From Oscarella lobularis (taxonomy: Eukaryota; Porifera; Homoscleromorpha; Homosclerophorida; Oscarellidae), in assembly GCF_947507565.1 (NCBI RefSeq), contig NC_089175.1, forward strand, positions 3,957,733-4,021,732: a stretch of 64,000 bases of DNA, written 5' to 3'. Of this stretch, positions 23,263 through 33,989 are shown one piece after another. The translations under genes and the position numbers were made by a program. The notes under the pieces were generated by a model that worked only from the letters and a program-made list of their open reading frames with translations, ran no database searches and had not been told where the DNA came from. How positions within the stretch are numbered: the stretch's first letter is position 1; each line of letters opens with the position of its first letter.

Positions 23263-24606
23263 ATGACAGTATCAGCTCTCTTCGTTCTCTGCTTTATCGC
23301 CACAAGACAGGCATGTAGACTCGATGCAGTCACCTAATCGATCACTGTGTCCTTTAGGTTATTTCAGCAGGACCAGGAGGTGCCATTGTGACAAACCTCG
23401 TCTCCTACTTCGACGCCGTTCGAACGTTACCGTCCGGCGACTGTTGCCGCGGATCGCCGCTCGACGGCACCTGCGAAGATACTTGCCACAACGTCCTCCG
23501 CGTCTGTCTCGTCGACTCTCAGGGACACTCCTCCGAAGTGCAGTGCCTATCGGACTATACGACAGACGAGTTTGTAACCACTTGGCCCGCCGGCGTTAAA
23601 ACCTATTGGGGCCCACAGAAACACGTTTTTAAGAGCACGGAAACGTCGCTAAGATTCTCGGGACCCATTATCGTATGCGATCGACGTACGTATAAGAGAG
23701 GGGGATTCGATTTCACGTGTGCCCCTGTAGGATGGACTGGCCCTGTTGATCAATGCGTCACATGTGAACGAATCTCGGAAGACGATTCATATTGCGACGT
23801 TTACCTATCCGCTTCCCGAAGACACGTCGTTGACGGATCGCGGGTCGTGGAGCGACGTCGCGCTCTCGTTTCCTCAGCGTTCGTCTGTCACGTACACGAC
23901 TCAGTGGATTGACTTGAGATGGAAAGTCGTCTGCGAGGAGAACTACTACGGAAAGTGCGACGTCTTCTGCACGCCCAAGGATGACGACACGAATGGGCAC
24001 TATACGTGCGATCCGGCGACCGGTGACAAAGTGTGCTGTGACGGCTACAAAGATGTGGACACAAACTGCGTAAAGTGTAAGGAAAAGCTGCCTAAAGGGA
24101 AAGAGTAATTTATAATATGCGTGTAGCTGAGGATCTCTGTCTTTCTAATCCGTGCACGAATGATGCGAAGTGCAGCGAAGCCGTCGAGTGCACGTGTCCA
24201 GGTGATCCTACTTGCGGTAAGGCCGTGGCCTCACGCGTACTCTAAGTGGAGACGTTTTGTAGATTCGACATCTTGCAAGAATTTGAAACAATGTAAAATG
24301 CGTCCTTCGTTTACGTGTCTCTGCACGTCCCAGTACGAAGGACAATATTGCGAGAAAAAAAGTAAGACAAGCGGACGTTGCTTAGGAGCCCTTGTTTCTA
24401 ATGAAAAGAGTTTAGAAGCACCGCTTAGTGCCGGTGGCTATGTTGGTATTAGTGTGGGCGCGGTGACGGTTCTTGTAATACTTATCATCATGCTGCGGAA
24501 AAAGATAGCGGCTGCTTGGTAAGTTATGGTCGTGCCATGCAGCTTCACGCCCTTGAATCTTCGTTGTTGTAGGTCTCGGCGTAGATCCGGTTATCGGACT
24601 TTGTGA
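23263..24606 (+). CDS. DSL (Delta/Jagged-like) ligand A1, 342 aa
   Basis: Likely a membrane-bound Notch-type ligand. Phase-consistent exons: 23263-23314, 23368-23672, 23731-24076, 24127-24216, 24263-24361, 24416-24518, 24573-24606. Signal MTVSALFVLCFIATRQA; MNNL-like module (VSYFDAVRTLPSGDCC ... FTYPLPEDTSL); DSL domain with VCEENYYGKCDVFC and HYTCDPATGDKVCCDG. Next come a compact six-Cys EGF (LCLSNPC ... CTCPGDPTC) and a five-Cys EGF-like exon (YEGQYC). The TM helix is YVGISVGAVTVLVILIIM, with a short basic tail ending SGYRTL. Real Delta/Jagged proteins have many more EGFs. The boundary of the first intron is the weakest point; an alternative acceptor sits 10 bases upstream. Confidence 0.85.
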
Positions 24607-24774
24607 GCAAAATGCAGAGAGACAATTCTTCGGGTGCGTTCGCTATGTAGTCACTGTACGGTAGTTACCACCAGGAAGAAGGGGGGGGCACGCGTAGCGC
24701 GGACCCCCAACGACTAAACTTTATCCCACACATCACGAGACACAATCAGTGAACTCTTGACCTCCTAGCGCGTC

Positions 24775-25818
24775 ATGTATCGAATCTGGTTTGTTTACTC
24801 ACTTCTCGTTCTTCAAGTTCGATCCAATGGCGTTTTGGAGTTCGAACTGCTATCGTTCTACGACGCGGATCGTCGTCTTCTCTCGTCGCAGGGTGTCCCC
24901 GAATGTTGCTCTCCAAACGAAGAAACCACCACTGACGTGTGTGAAAAAAGTTGCATTAACGAAATCATTCCGTGTAGACTTCGCGACCTGTCCGAAGAAC
25001 ACCCAAAGTGCTTGGATGATGGTGAGCCGCCCCCGGATCCACTGCCTGCCTTTACTACGCAACCCGACAAATTGGAAGATCGAGGTAGTCTCGCCGTTAT
25101 GCAGGAGCATTACTTTTCGCCGGAAACGAAAATCGCCTATCATTTTACCGGAGAATGGAAGGTGAGTGTTTATATGAAATATAGGACGTTATAATTCGCT
25201 ATATTAGAACCAAAGTTTCCAAGTTTACTTCTACGTGTATCAAAAGCCGATCAGTCGAGAGCTGGCAACATTTCAGTGGACTCAATTGAACGCATTGGCA
25301 CTTGCCAAACAAAACACCAGTCGCGTCCTCATCAACATGGCGTCGTTGAGGCCAAATCGATGGCTTGCCGTGCGAGGGCGAGTCATATGCGACAAATACT
25401 ACTACGTGTGGAATTGTTCGGTGTACTGCAAGCCTACAAACGACACGAGCGGTCATTACACGTGCGATTCAAACGGCAATAAGAAGTGTATCAAAGGCTA
25501 TTACGACCCCAGCAGTAACTGCGTTAAAAGTGAGGTCATATGATCTGTTTCCTACATACATATAACCTTCTCGTACGTTTCAGAAATTAATTTCTGCCGT
25601 TCGAATCCGTGCCTAAATGGGGGAACTTGTAACCCGAAGCTGAATTCGTACACGTGCACTTGCCCCAAGCATCATAAGCCACCACGCTGCTGTAAGGGCG
25701 GGCTGGATTTTTTTATGGGGATTAAATGCGATTTGTATACGTAGACGGTTGTATGGCGAAAGGATCATTTTTGGGTGCGGCGTTGGTTACTGTCGTTGTC
25801 ATATTGTTGACTCAGTGA
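24775..25818 (+). CDS. DSL ligand B1, 296 aa, tail-less
   Basis: Phase-consistent exons 24775-25161, 25208-25529, 25584-25691, 25745-25818. A signal peptide and canonical MNNL start ([21 protein letters not shown]) lead to a DSL domain, [16 protein letters not shown] ... [19 protein letters not shown]. Here the family's YYG is YYYVW. One EGF follows ([15 protein letters not shown]). The last exon is CMAKG then a hydrophobic run ([17 protein letters not shown]) and an immediate stop, with no cytoplasmic residues. That fits a GPI-attachment signal or a bare membrane anchor. A downstream type-A gene in the same orientation completes a B-A pair. Confidence 0.85.
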
Positions 25819-26029
25819 AGATGATTGTCGTCCCAGCGTTTAATCCTGATGGTATGCACTCTGCAATTGCAGCATTTTTACGTATTCTTATCATTATGAC
25901 GAGTCAAAATCCAGAGACGCGACGGCAATGTTAATTTGCACGTGATGTCACGCGAGTCTCCTTCAATGATTGGTGCAATTTGATAACCGAGTCAGCCAGC
26001 CAGCCACAGCCAGTGACCCCCCAGACACG

Positions 26030-27311
26030 ATGGGAATAGCTAAGCAGATTGCATCGCTTCTCCTTTTCTGGTTTGTCGTCGCAAAAGACTCAGAGGCATA
26101 CAACTTCACCTTATCTTTGTGTAATAAGACTACACTGTTTCGCTCTCGTCTAGGCTACGGGATCGGGCGCTATTGTGACGAGCCTCGTTTCCTACTCCGA
26201 CGCCGCTCGAGCTTTGCCGTCCGGCGATTGTTGCGTTGGATTAATGCTCAACGGCTCCTGTGTACATAGCTGCAACAACGTCCTCCACGTCTGCCTCGTC
26301 GATTCTAACTCCTCCGAAGTGAAGTGCCTGTCGGACTACACGACAAACGAGTTCGAAACCGCTTGGCCGGGCGACGTTCAAAATCCTGAAGCTCCACAGA
26401 AATACGTTTTTCAGAGCACGGAAACGTTGCTAGGCTTCTCAGGACCCATTACCGTATGCGATCAACGTAGAGGGGAATTTGATCTCACGTGTGCCTGTAG
26501 GATGGACTGACGCTGATGATAAATGCGTCGAATGTGGACGAATCTCGGAAGACAACTCGCATTGCGACGTTTACCTATCCGCTTCCTGAAGACACATTGT
26601 TGAAGGATCGCGCATCGTGGAGCGATGTCGCGCTCTCGTTTCCTAAGCGTGCGTCTGTCACTTTCCCTGCTCAGCGGATCGATTTGAAGTGGAAACTCGT
26701 CTGCAATGAGAACTACTACGGGAAGTGCGACGTCTTCTGCACCCCCATGGACGATGACACGAATGGGCACTACACTTGCGACCCGACGACCGGTAACAAA
26801 GTGTGCTGCGAGGGCTACAAAGATCCTGTAACAAACTGCGTAAAGTGTAAGGAAAAACTGCCTAAATAAAAAGAATAGATGTATCGTGTAGCTGAGAATC
26901 CCTGTCTTTCTAATCCGTGTATGAATGGCTCAACGTGCATCGAAATTGTTGGATGTGCGTGTCCTGATGATCCTCCTTGCGGTATAAGGCAGGTTTTTAC
27001 ATGTACTCTAACTAAGTAGAGAGTTTTTTGTAGATTCAGCAGCGTGCAAGAATTTGAAATGTAAAACACTCCCTTCGTTCAAGTGTTTTTGCACTTCCCA
27101 ATATGAAGGACGTTTTTGCGAGAAAAAAGTAAGACGACAGGCGCAAGTTGTTTAGATGCTTTTTGTTTTTAATTAAAAGGGTTTAGAACATCGGCTTGAT
27201 ACAGGTGACTATGTTGGAATTGGTCTGGGAGCGGCGGCAATTTTTATAATTTTTATCCTACTCAATCTTTGTTTTTGTAGACGTAGATCCGGAGGGTATA
27301 TGTCTGTGTGA
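26030..27311 (+). CDS. DSL ligand A2, likely frameshifted before the TM
   Basis: Exons: signal about 26030-26074, 26154-26453 (MNNL), 26501-26846 (MNNL end and DSL, CNENYYGKCDVFC), 26892-26981 (EGF 1), 27034-27128 (EGF-like 2), then the terminal exon after GGGTTTAG. In A1, A5 and A6 the EGF-like exon ends in phase 1. Here the A run before the GTAAGAC donor has six A instead of seven, giving phase 0. The TM sequence (YVGIGLGAAAIFIIFILL) and Arg-rich tail are therefore read out of frame, ending within about 22 codons. Either the protein is truncated and secreted, or the sequence has a homopolymer error. The signal-exon donor (GTCGTC) is weak but phase-correct. Confidence 0.75.
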
Positions 27312-27471
27312 GCAAAATGTAGAGAGGTAGAGAGACAACTCTTCGGGTACGTTCCTAGGCCTGGTCGTAACTGTAGTAAGTAGTTCTCTGGTCACCACAG
27401 GGGTATAAGGGATATAGGGGGAAAACTTCACGAGATGCAATCAGTGAACTTTGACCTCCTCCTAGCGCTTC

Positions 27472-27684
27472 ATGTCTCGAATCAGTTTACTTCACTTACT
27501 TCTCGTCCTTCAAGTTCGATCTAATGGCGTATTGGAGTTCGAACTGTTGTATGACGCGGATCGTCGTCTTCTCTCGTCGCAAGGTGTCCCCGAATGTTGC
27601 TCGCCGTCTCCTCCAAACGAAAAAATCACCACTGGCGTGTGTGAAAATAGCTGCACTAATATAACGAAATCCTTCCGTGCAGAC
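27472..27684 (+). pseudogene. Type-B ligand fragment (psiB2)
   Basis: Starts with ATG and the same signal and MNNL start as B1 ([27 protein letters not shown]). After the segment matching B1 TTCCGTG(T/C)AGAC, the sequence jumps into the flank found upstream of A2 (GACGGCAATGTTAATTTGC). All DSL, EGF and anchor exons are deleted. Confidence 0.85.
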
Positions 27685-27769
27685 GACGGCAATGTTAATT
27701 TGCACGTGATGTCAGGCGAGTCTCCTTCAATGATTGGTGCAATTTGATAACCGAGTCAGCCCAGACGCG

Positions 27770-29099
27770 ATGGGAATAGTTAAGCAGATTGCGTCGCTTT
27801 TCCTTTTCTGGTTTGTCGTCGCAGAAGACTCGGAGGCATAGAATACAACTTGATCTTACCTTTGTGTAAGACTTTTCTAGGCTACGGGATCGGGCGGAGC
27901 TATTGTGACGAGCCTCGTTTCCTACTCCGACGCCGCTCGAACTTTGCCGTCTGGGGATTGTTGCGTTGGATTGATGCTCAACGGCTCCTGCGTACATAGC
28001 TGTCACAACGTCCTCCACGTCTGCCTCATCAACTCTGAGGGACACTCCTCCGAAATAAAGTGCCTGTCGAACTATACGACAGACGAGTTCGAAACCACTT
28101 GGCCAGGCGGCGTTCAAAATGTTGCGGCCCCACAGAAATACGTTTTTAAGGGCACGGAAACGTCGCTAAGTTTCTCAGGACCCATTACCGTATGTGATCG
28201 ACGTAGAGCTAGGGGAATTTGATCTCACGTGTGCCTGTAGGATGGACTGACGCTGATAATAAATGCGTCGAATGTGGACAAATCTCAGAAGTCAACTCGC
28301 ATTGCGACGTTTTCCTATCCGTTTCCTAAAGACACGTCGTTGATCGATCACGGATCGTGGAGCAATGTCGAGCTCTCGTTTCCTCGGCGTACGTCTGTCA
28401 CTTTCCCGAGTCAGTGGATCGATTTGAAGTGGAAACTCGTCTGCAATGAAAACTACTACGTGAAGTGCGACGTCTTCTGCAGTCCCAAGGATGACGACAC
28501 GAATGGACACTATGCTTGCCACCCGACGACCGGTGATAGAGTGTGTTGCGAGGGCTACGAAGATCCGCAAACTAACTGCGTAAAGTGTAAGAAAAGGTTG
28601 CCTACCAATGAAAAGACTAATTTTATAATGTGAATCTAGCTAAGAATCCCTGTCTCTTGGATCCGTGCATGAAAGGTGAAAGTTGCAGCGAGACGTCTGC
28701 GTGTGTGTGCCCTGGTGATCCTCCTTGTGGTATAAGGCAAGCTTTACATGCATGTACCCAAGATAGAGAAAATTTTTCTAGATTCAACCGCTTGCAAGGA
28801 GTTGAAACAATGTAGAACACGTCCTTCGTACAAGTGCACACCCCAGCATCACGATGAAGAACGTTCTTTCGAGATAAAAAGTACGACAGGCGAAAATTGC
28901 TTAGATGTTGCTCTGGTTTTTTAATTACAAGGGTTTAGAACAACCGCTTGATTCAGGCGACTATGTTGGAATTGGTGTGGGGGCGGCGGCTGCGGCGGCA
29001 ATTCTTATAATATTTTTTATCATACTGTGGAGAATCCGGCAAGTTTATCACGCCCGCACTTTACACGTTCGAATTTAAATCTTTGTTTTGTAGTGGTAG
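27770..29099 (+). CDS. DSL ligand A3, about 332 aa
   Basis: Exons: about 27770-27814 (signal), 27881-28189, 28241-28586, 28640-28729, 28782-28880, 28939-29042, 29094-29099. MNNL and DSL are intact (CNENYYVKCDVFC ... HYACHPTTGDRVCCEG). The compact first EGF is present. The second EGF-like exon has lost Cys (CTPQHHDEERSFE in place of CLCTSKYEGQYC), so it cannot fold as in its siblings. The TM is DYVGIGVGAAAAAAILIIFF. The last donor (CAA|GTTTAT) is poor; splicing gives an early TAG, and read-through gives a short tail. A working ligand is plausible but the C-terminus is unsure. Confidence 0.7.
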
Positions 29100-29267
29100 A
29101 TCCGGATATAAGCCTGTGTGAGCAAAATGTCGAGAGATGGTAGAGAGACAACTCTTGGGGTACTTCCTAGGCCTTGACGTTACTGTAGAGTTCTGGTTAC
29201 CACGAGAAAGAGGGGGTATGTAGCGCAAACCGTCGACTGACGAAAACTTATCTTCCACGAACTCCTC

Positions 29268-29350
29268 ATGTCTCGAATCTATTTACTGTCCTTCGATTCA
29301 ATGGCATTTTGGAATTCGAACTGCTATCGTTCTACGACGCGTTCAATCGT
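29268..29350 (+). pseudogene. Type-B ligand fragment (psiB3)
   Basis: An ATG and ~70 bases match the B1 first exon (TCGAACTGCTATCGTTCTAC). They then pass directly into the sequence normally found just 3' of a type-B gene (GTTCAATCGTGATGGTATG). The gene was removed by internal deletion; nothing translatable of the ectodomain remains. Confidence 0.8.
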
Positions 29351-29517
29351 GATGGTATGTCACTGCAATTTACGTATTTTTATCATTATGACGAGTCAAA
29401 ATCCAGGGACGACGAACATTCGCCAGTTTTTCCTGGCACGTGATGTCAGGCGAGTCTCCTTCAATGATTGGTGCAATTCGATAACTGAGTCAGCCAGCCA
29501 GTGACCCCGCAGACACG

Positions 29518-30834
29518 ATGGGAATAGCTAAGCAGATTGCATCGCTTCTCCTTTTCGGATTTTTCGTCGCAACAGAGGCATAGACTATAAACGTATCTTA
29601 TCTTTATGTACGACTACTTTTCGTTCTCGTCTAGGCTACGGGGTCGGGCAGCGCTATTGTGACGAGCCTCGTCTCCTACTTCGACGCCGTTCGAACTCTA
29701 CCGTCTGGCGATTGTTGCATTGGATTGCCGTTCAACGGCTCCTGCGTCGATAGCTGCCACAACGTCATCAACGTCTGCCTAGTCGACTCACAGGGACACT
29801 CCTCCGAAGTGAAGTGCCTGTCAGACTATACGACAGACGAGTTCGAAACCGCTTGGCCCATCGACGATCAAAGCCCCTGGATCCCACAGAGACACGTCTT
29901 TGCGTACGCAGAAAGGTCGCTAAGTTTCTCAGGACCCATTACCGTATGTGCCATCGACGTGTGGGGGACTTCGATCTCACATGTGCCTGTAGGATGGACT
30001 GACGCTGATGATAAATGCGTCGAATGTGGACCGATCTCGTACGACGACTCGCATTGCGACGTTTACCTATCCATTCCCTAAAGACACGTCGTTGGTTGAT
30101 CACGGATCGTGGAGTAGTATCAAGCTCTCGTTTCCTCAACATTCCTCCGTCACTTTTCCGACTCAGTGGATCAATTTGAAGTGGAAACTCGTCTGCAATG
30201 AGAACTACTACGGGCAGTGCGACGTCCTCTGCAACCCCAAGGATGACGACCACTATACCTGTGACCCGGCGACTGGTCATAAAGTGTGCGCTGCGACGGC
30301 TATGAAGATCCAGGAACTAACTGCATAAAGCGTAAGGAAAATCTACCTAAATAAAGAACGTAATTTTATGTTGTGCGTGTAGCTAAAGATTACTGTCTTT
30401 CTGATCCGTGCAAGAATGGTGCCAAGTGCAATGAGACCGTCACGTGTGCGTGTCCTCACGATTCTGCTTGCGGTAAGCCAAGCAGGTTTCAAGTGTGCTC
30501 TAAAAAACATATTTTAGACTCAATGGCTTGCAAGTATTTCCAATGCAAAACCCGTCCTTCATTTCAGTGTCTCTGCACATCCAAGTATGAAGGACAATAT
30601 TGCAAGACAAAAAGCAAGACAAGCGCGAAATTTGTTTGTAAGTGCTCTTGTCTAATTAAAAAGTGTTTAGAACCACCGCTTACCGGAAGCGAAAAAGCTT
30701 GGATTGCTGGGGGTGTGGTGTTGGGCGCGTTGCTGATTGCTTTCGTCATTTTTTGTGTACTGTGGGAATGCAGTAAATGCCCCATTTGGTGCTACTGCAG
30801 AGTGGCAACTCTTCAGATAACCACTGCACACTGA
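29518..30834 (+). pseudogene. DSL ligand A4 with frameshift in the DSL domain
   Basis: Signal and MNNL exons (29518-about 29565, 29635-29943) and the start of the DSL exon (29993 on; CNENYYGQCDVLC) are intact. The DSL exon lacks nine bases (the DTNG loop). It then has two extra bases in GTGTGCGCTGCGAC compared with GTGTGCTGTGAC in A6, which shifts the frame and gives a stop after KIQELTA. Downstream EGF exons (30383-30472, 30518 on) and a TM (VVLGALLIAFVIFCVLWEC) remain open. The donor after the second EGF is GCAAGAC instead of GTAAGAC. Recent inactivation or assembly error are both possible. Confidence 0.75.
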
Positions 30835-30859
30835 CTCATCCGTTGTATTTTGACACATG

Positions 30860-31314
30860 CCGTTCACCATTCAGATTGCACGCTCCTGCTCCACAGAATG
30901 ACCACAAATAAATTGCCGCTCGAAACGCAAGCGTAGTCCATGGACTGCTTGGTGTAATTCTGAGAGGCAAATGAAAGGACGAGCATAAGAGAGTTTGTGA
31001 TTCTTTGCAGACAAAACTGGCTCGTATCGATCGGGATAACCAGGATGGAGAGAGAAGAGACAGTGCCAAAGGCACGACAGTCCGATCCATGAACTCTTTG
31101 AGCACGTGACGACGCAATCGACGCATCATATTAGGAATATCGTCGACCACCTAAGAGAAAGAGAATCAGGTAAAAGAAGGAAATTTTCTATATCAGTCAA
31201 ACCTTGTGAAATGCGTCAGGCGAATGCTGATAGCTGAGAAGACGGTACTCCAACACGCGCTCAACTTCGGCTCCCGGTCCAGCGCCGGCCAACATTCAAA
31301 AGAGCTAAAAACGC
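30860..31314 (-). CDS. Unrecognised coding-like segments
   Basis: Two segments join in phase on the minus strand. One carries AEVERVLEYRLLSYQHSPDA and ends at donor AAG|GTTTGA (31203). The other opens after CTCTTTCTCTTAG (31150) with VVDDIPNMMRRLRRHVLKEF. A further coding-like piece lies near 31400-31480 (MINWLKWPGC, DVCSVDSDGVLIGVTL) but does not join cleanly. No domain is recognised. It may be a decayed gene within the block that interrupts the ligand cluster. Confidence 0.35.
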
Positions 31315-31516
31315 CAAAAAACTTCTTAATTATACAAAAACAAACGATCCCATGGCCCCTCGGGGGCTCACTTCTCCGACTCATCGCAGGGTGACGCCTA
31401 TCAAAACGCCGTCGCTATCAACCGAACAAACGTCGACGCCGCGACACCCGGGCCACTTGAGCCAATTGATCATACGCTGCAAGGTAAGCGTTACGTAGGG
31501 CGGCGAGATAGGCGAG

Positions 31517-33965
31517 ATGGAAACGCTAGTGACTACTAGTAGAGTGTCTAACGCGCGCCCACGATCGATCAGCTCGATCGATCACGGCAATCTCGGAGTC
31601 GATCTCGGGGGAGCGATGGATCCCCGAAGCGGAAGAAGCGGAGCGACGTCACGTTTCAACGATGAGAGAACGCGAACGCACGTTCAAACACAATCCGTGG
31701 TTCAAACGAGAGGAGCGGCGCCGCGTCATTGCGCAATCGCTTTGTCAAGTTCCGATTCGGACGACGGGTAGACTGCACACCGGAGATCGTGATCCCTAAC
31801 CGTAATCTCATTTCGTATGTAGATTAGAAGAAGCTGGGCCGCGCGAAGCGAGAGGCGGCTACAACGAAACGTTCGTGGAAACTTTGGACGTCGACGTGAA
31901 ATGTTCGATATGCCTGCTCGCGATGAGAGATCCAATGATAACAATCTGCGGCCACAAATTCTGCAAATCGTGCCTATTAGGACTCACAGCGTAATTAATT
32001 AATTAATTAATATTTTTAATTTATTGGTGACGTGTAGAGGTGATACTTTTGAGTGTCGTGAATGCCGTGAAAAACTCTACGTACCGTCTCAGGTACAGTA
32101 AAGCTCTTTCACATCTTGTGTCTACAGTATAAGATTGGTATTGATTTCTTACGTAGATTTTTCCGGAGAATGCTTGCAAAAGAAAAATTATGTCTCTCAA
32201 AGTCAAGTGTCGCCAGCACAACGACGGATGCACTTGGATAGGAAAGCTGGAGAGCATCGAGGTTTGCTTATCTTAGTCAGCAAAGAGAAGGGTATATGAT
32301 TAATGATTCATTGTCTTCAGGAACATTGGAACAACGAATGCGAGGCCAGAGCGATAGCTGACGTACAAAAGTAACCGGATTAGACTGATATGACTGTACA
32401 AACCGCACGGCTTTGCAATTGTCTTTAGTGCCGTGGAACGATTGGAGCACGTGAGAGCGCGGCGTGCTACGAGAAAGGTAATGTATCACTTGCATGCAGC
32501 AGTATATACGATTGTGTAGTTAATTAATTAATTAATGCACAACACGAAGCGTTACTTACAATTGTTTTTGTTTTTAGGATGACCTTCGTCAATCGACTAC
32601 GACTGGTAATCCTCAATATGAACAATTTCTGAGAGTCTATGATTATAGCTATAGAAGAAGGAGAAGAAGAAGGCGCAGCTGCACGAGCAGAGGCGGCACC
32701 ACCATCAGAAGCGCAACGCCATGCAGCAAGAAAGGCGGCGCGAGATTATGTACAACAGGCATTTAGCGCTGCAGGTGGAGCATTAATAGAAAAACTAGCA
32801 GACGCAGCAGCAGATTCTGCTGTCGATGCTTTTTTCGATACTGGTAAACTCTCAACGCAATGTTGTTTTTTAATTTCTAAACGCTATATCATATAGGACC
32901 AGTGGACAACTTTGGGATTATAGAAGATTTCCAAGGTAAGATTCAATAAAATTATTACTGCTTTTGTTTTGAACTGTTTTCTTAATAGCCGTAAGAGGTA
33001 AAATCAGTGAAAGTCGGTGGTGTAATATATAATGCTGACGTCTTTTTTCTGCTAACCTAGGTCACATGCTAGATGAGAAAACATACAGTAAGTACTCACA
33101 CTAAGCTTCTTGTGTTAGGTATAGCATATATTCTGTTTACATTATCTCTGCCTGTTTGATCTCATTCATAAGAAACTATAGCCAAGCTAGGTAGTAAATG
33201 AAAATGTGAAACAGATTACATCAAGTTAATCAAGACAGGCTACAGAAACTATAGCCAAGTTAGATAGTATATAAAATGTCAAACAGACTGTACTACATCA
33301 TGCTAAGACAGACAAAATGTATAAATGAAAGACGTTAAAGTAGATTGTTAGACAGTGTAGAATAGAGTACTTGTGTGCACTCACCAATCAATCTACTATA
33401 CGACTTTCTAATACTATAATGTTTGTTAGAAGAGCTAACTAGAGTGGACGACAAAGATGGAGATACCCCAGAACGAAGTAAGATCAATACAAACTGATTG
33501 CTTTGATAAAATTCTAATGCTCTTCTTAACAAGGAGAAAGGCAAACTAAGAGAGCAAAAGGTATATCTTGATATTTTTGTGGCACTTGTCAAGTTGTCGG
33601 GCATATTAATTGCTACGTGTTTTATGCCTCCACTTTGCCCTAATCTCAATCTTAATATAATTTTTTGCAGTAATTTGGTGCGACGTCCTGGCACGGAAAC
33701 TTTCAGGGGATGAAACGAAGAAGTGGAACAAGATTTTGAAAACAAGGTTTGCTGTTTTAGTTTGTTGCTCACTGACCAATATGCGTTTTGCAGAATTGCC
33801 AATCCACGCATTACGCAGAAGGTATTGTTCGAAATTCTGGAGATTCCTTTGAAGACTTCGTGGACAATGCTGCGAAAGGCTCGATACGACCCGGATAAGA
33901 AATTTTCTGTAAAAACGAATGCCATAATAACAGTATTTATGAAAGCTCTCCCATTAAATGCATGA
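31517..33965 (+). CDS. RING and TRAF-type zinc-finger protein, 432 aa
   Basis: Likely E3 ligase/adaptor. Fifteen phase-consistent exons: 31517-31767, 31823-31990, 32038-32092, 32157-32261, 32321-32370, 32429-32477, 32578-32605, 32649-32843, 32897-32935, 32989-32997, 33061-33087, 33430-33477, 33534-33560, 33671-33746, 33794-33965. The N-terminus is low-complexity Ser/Arg. The RING has CSICLLAMRDPMITICGHKF and CKSC, closing with CRECREKL. A TRAF-type finger (CRQHNDGCTWIGKLESIEEH ... C) follows. Then come an Arg-rich helix, an Ala/Glu-rich amphipathic helix (EEGEEEGAAARAEAAPPSEA) and an unrecognised C-terminal region (VIWCDVLARKL ... MLRKARYDPD). No MATH/TRAF-C domain is seen. The 9-nt exon is the least certain element. 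Confidence 0.75.
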
Positions 33966-33989
33966 ATGATACAGACATACTAGTAGCTA

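Noticed and set aside
33335-33925. 196-codon minus-strand frame
   Set aside because: Antisense to the last exons of the RING/TRAF-finger gene, which are phase-consistent; the frame is Ser/Leu-rich without a domain.
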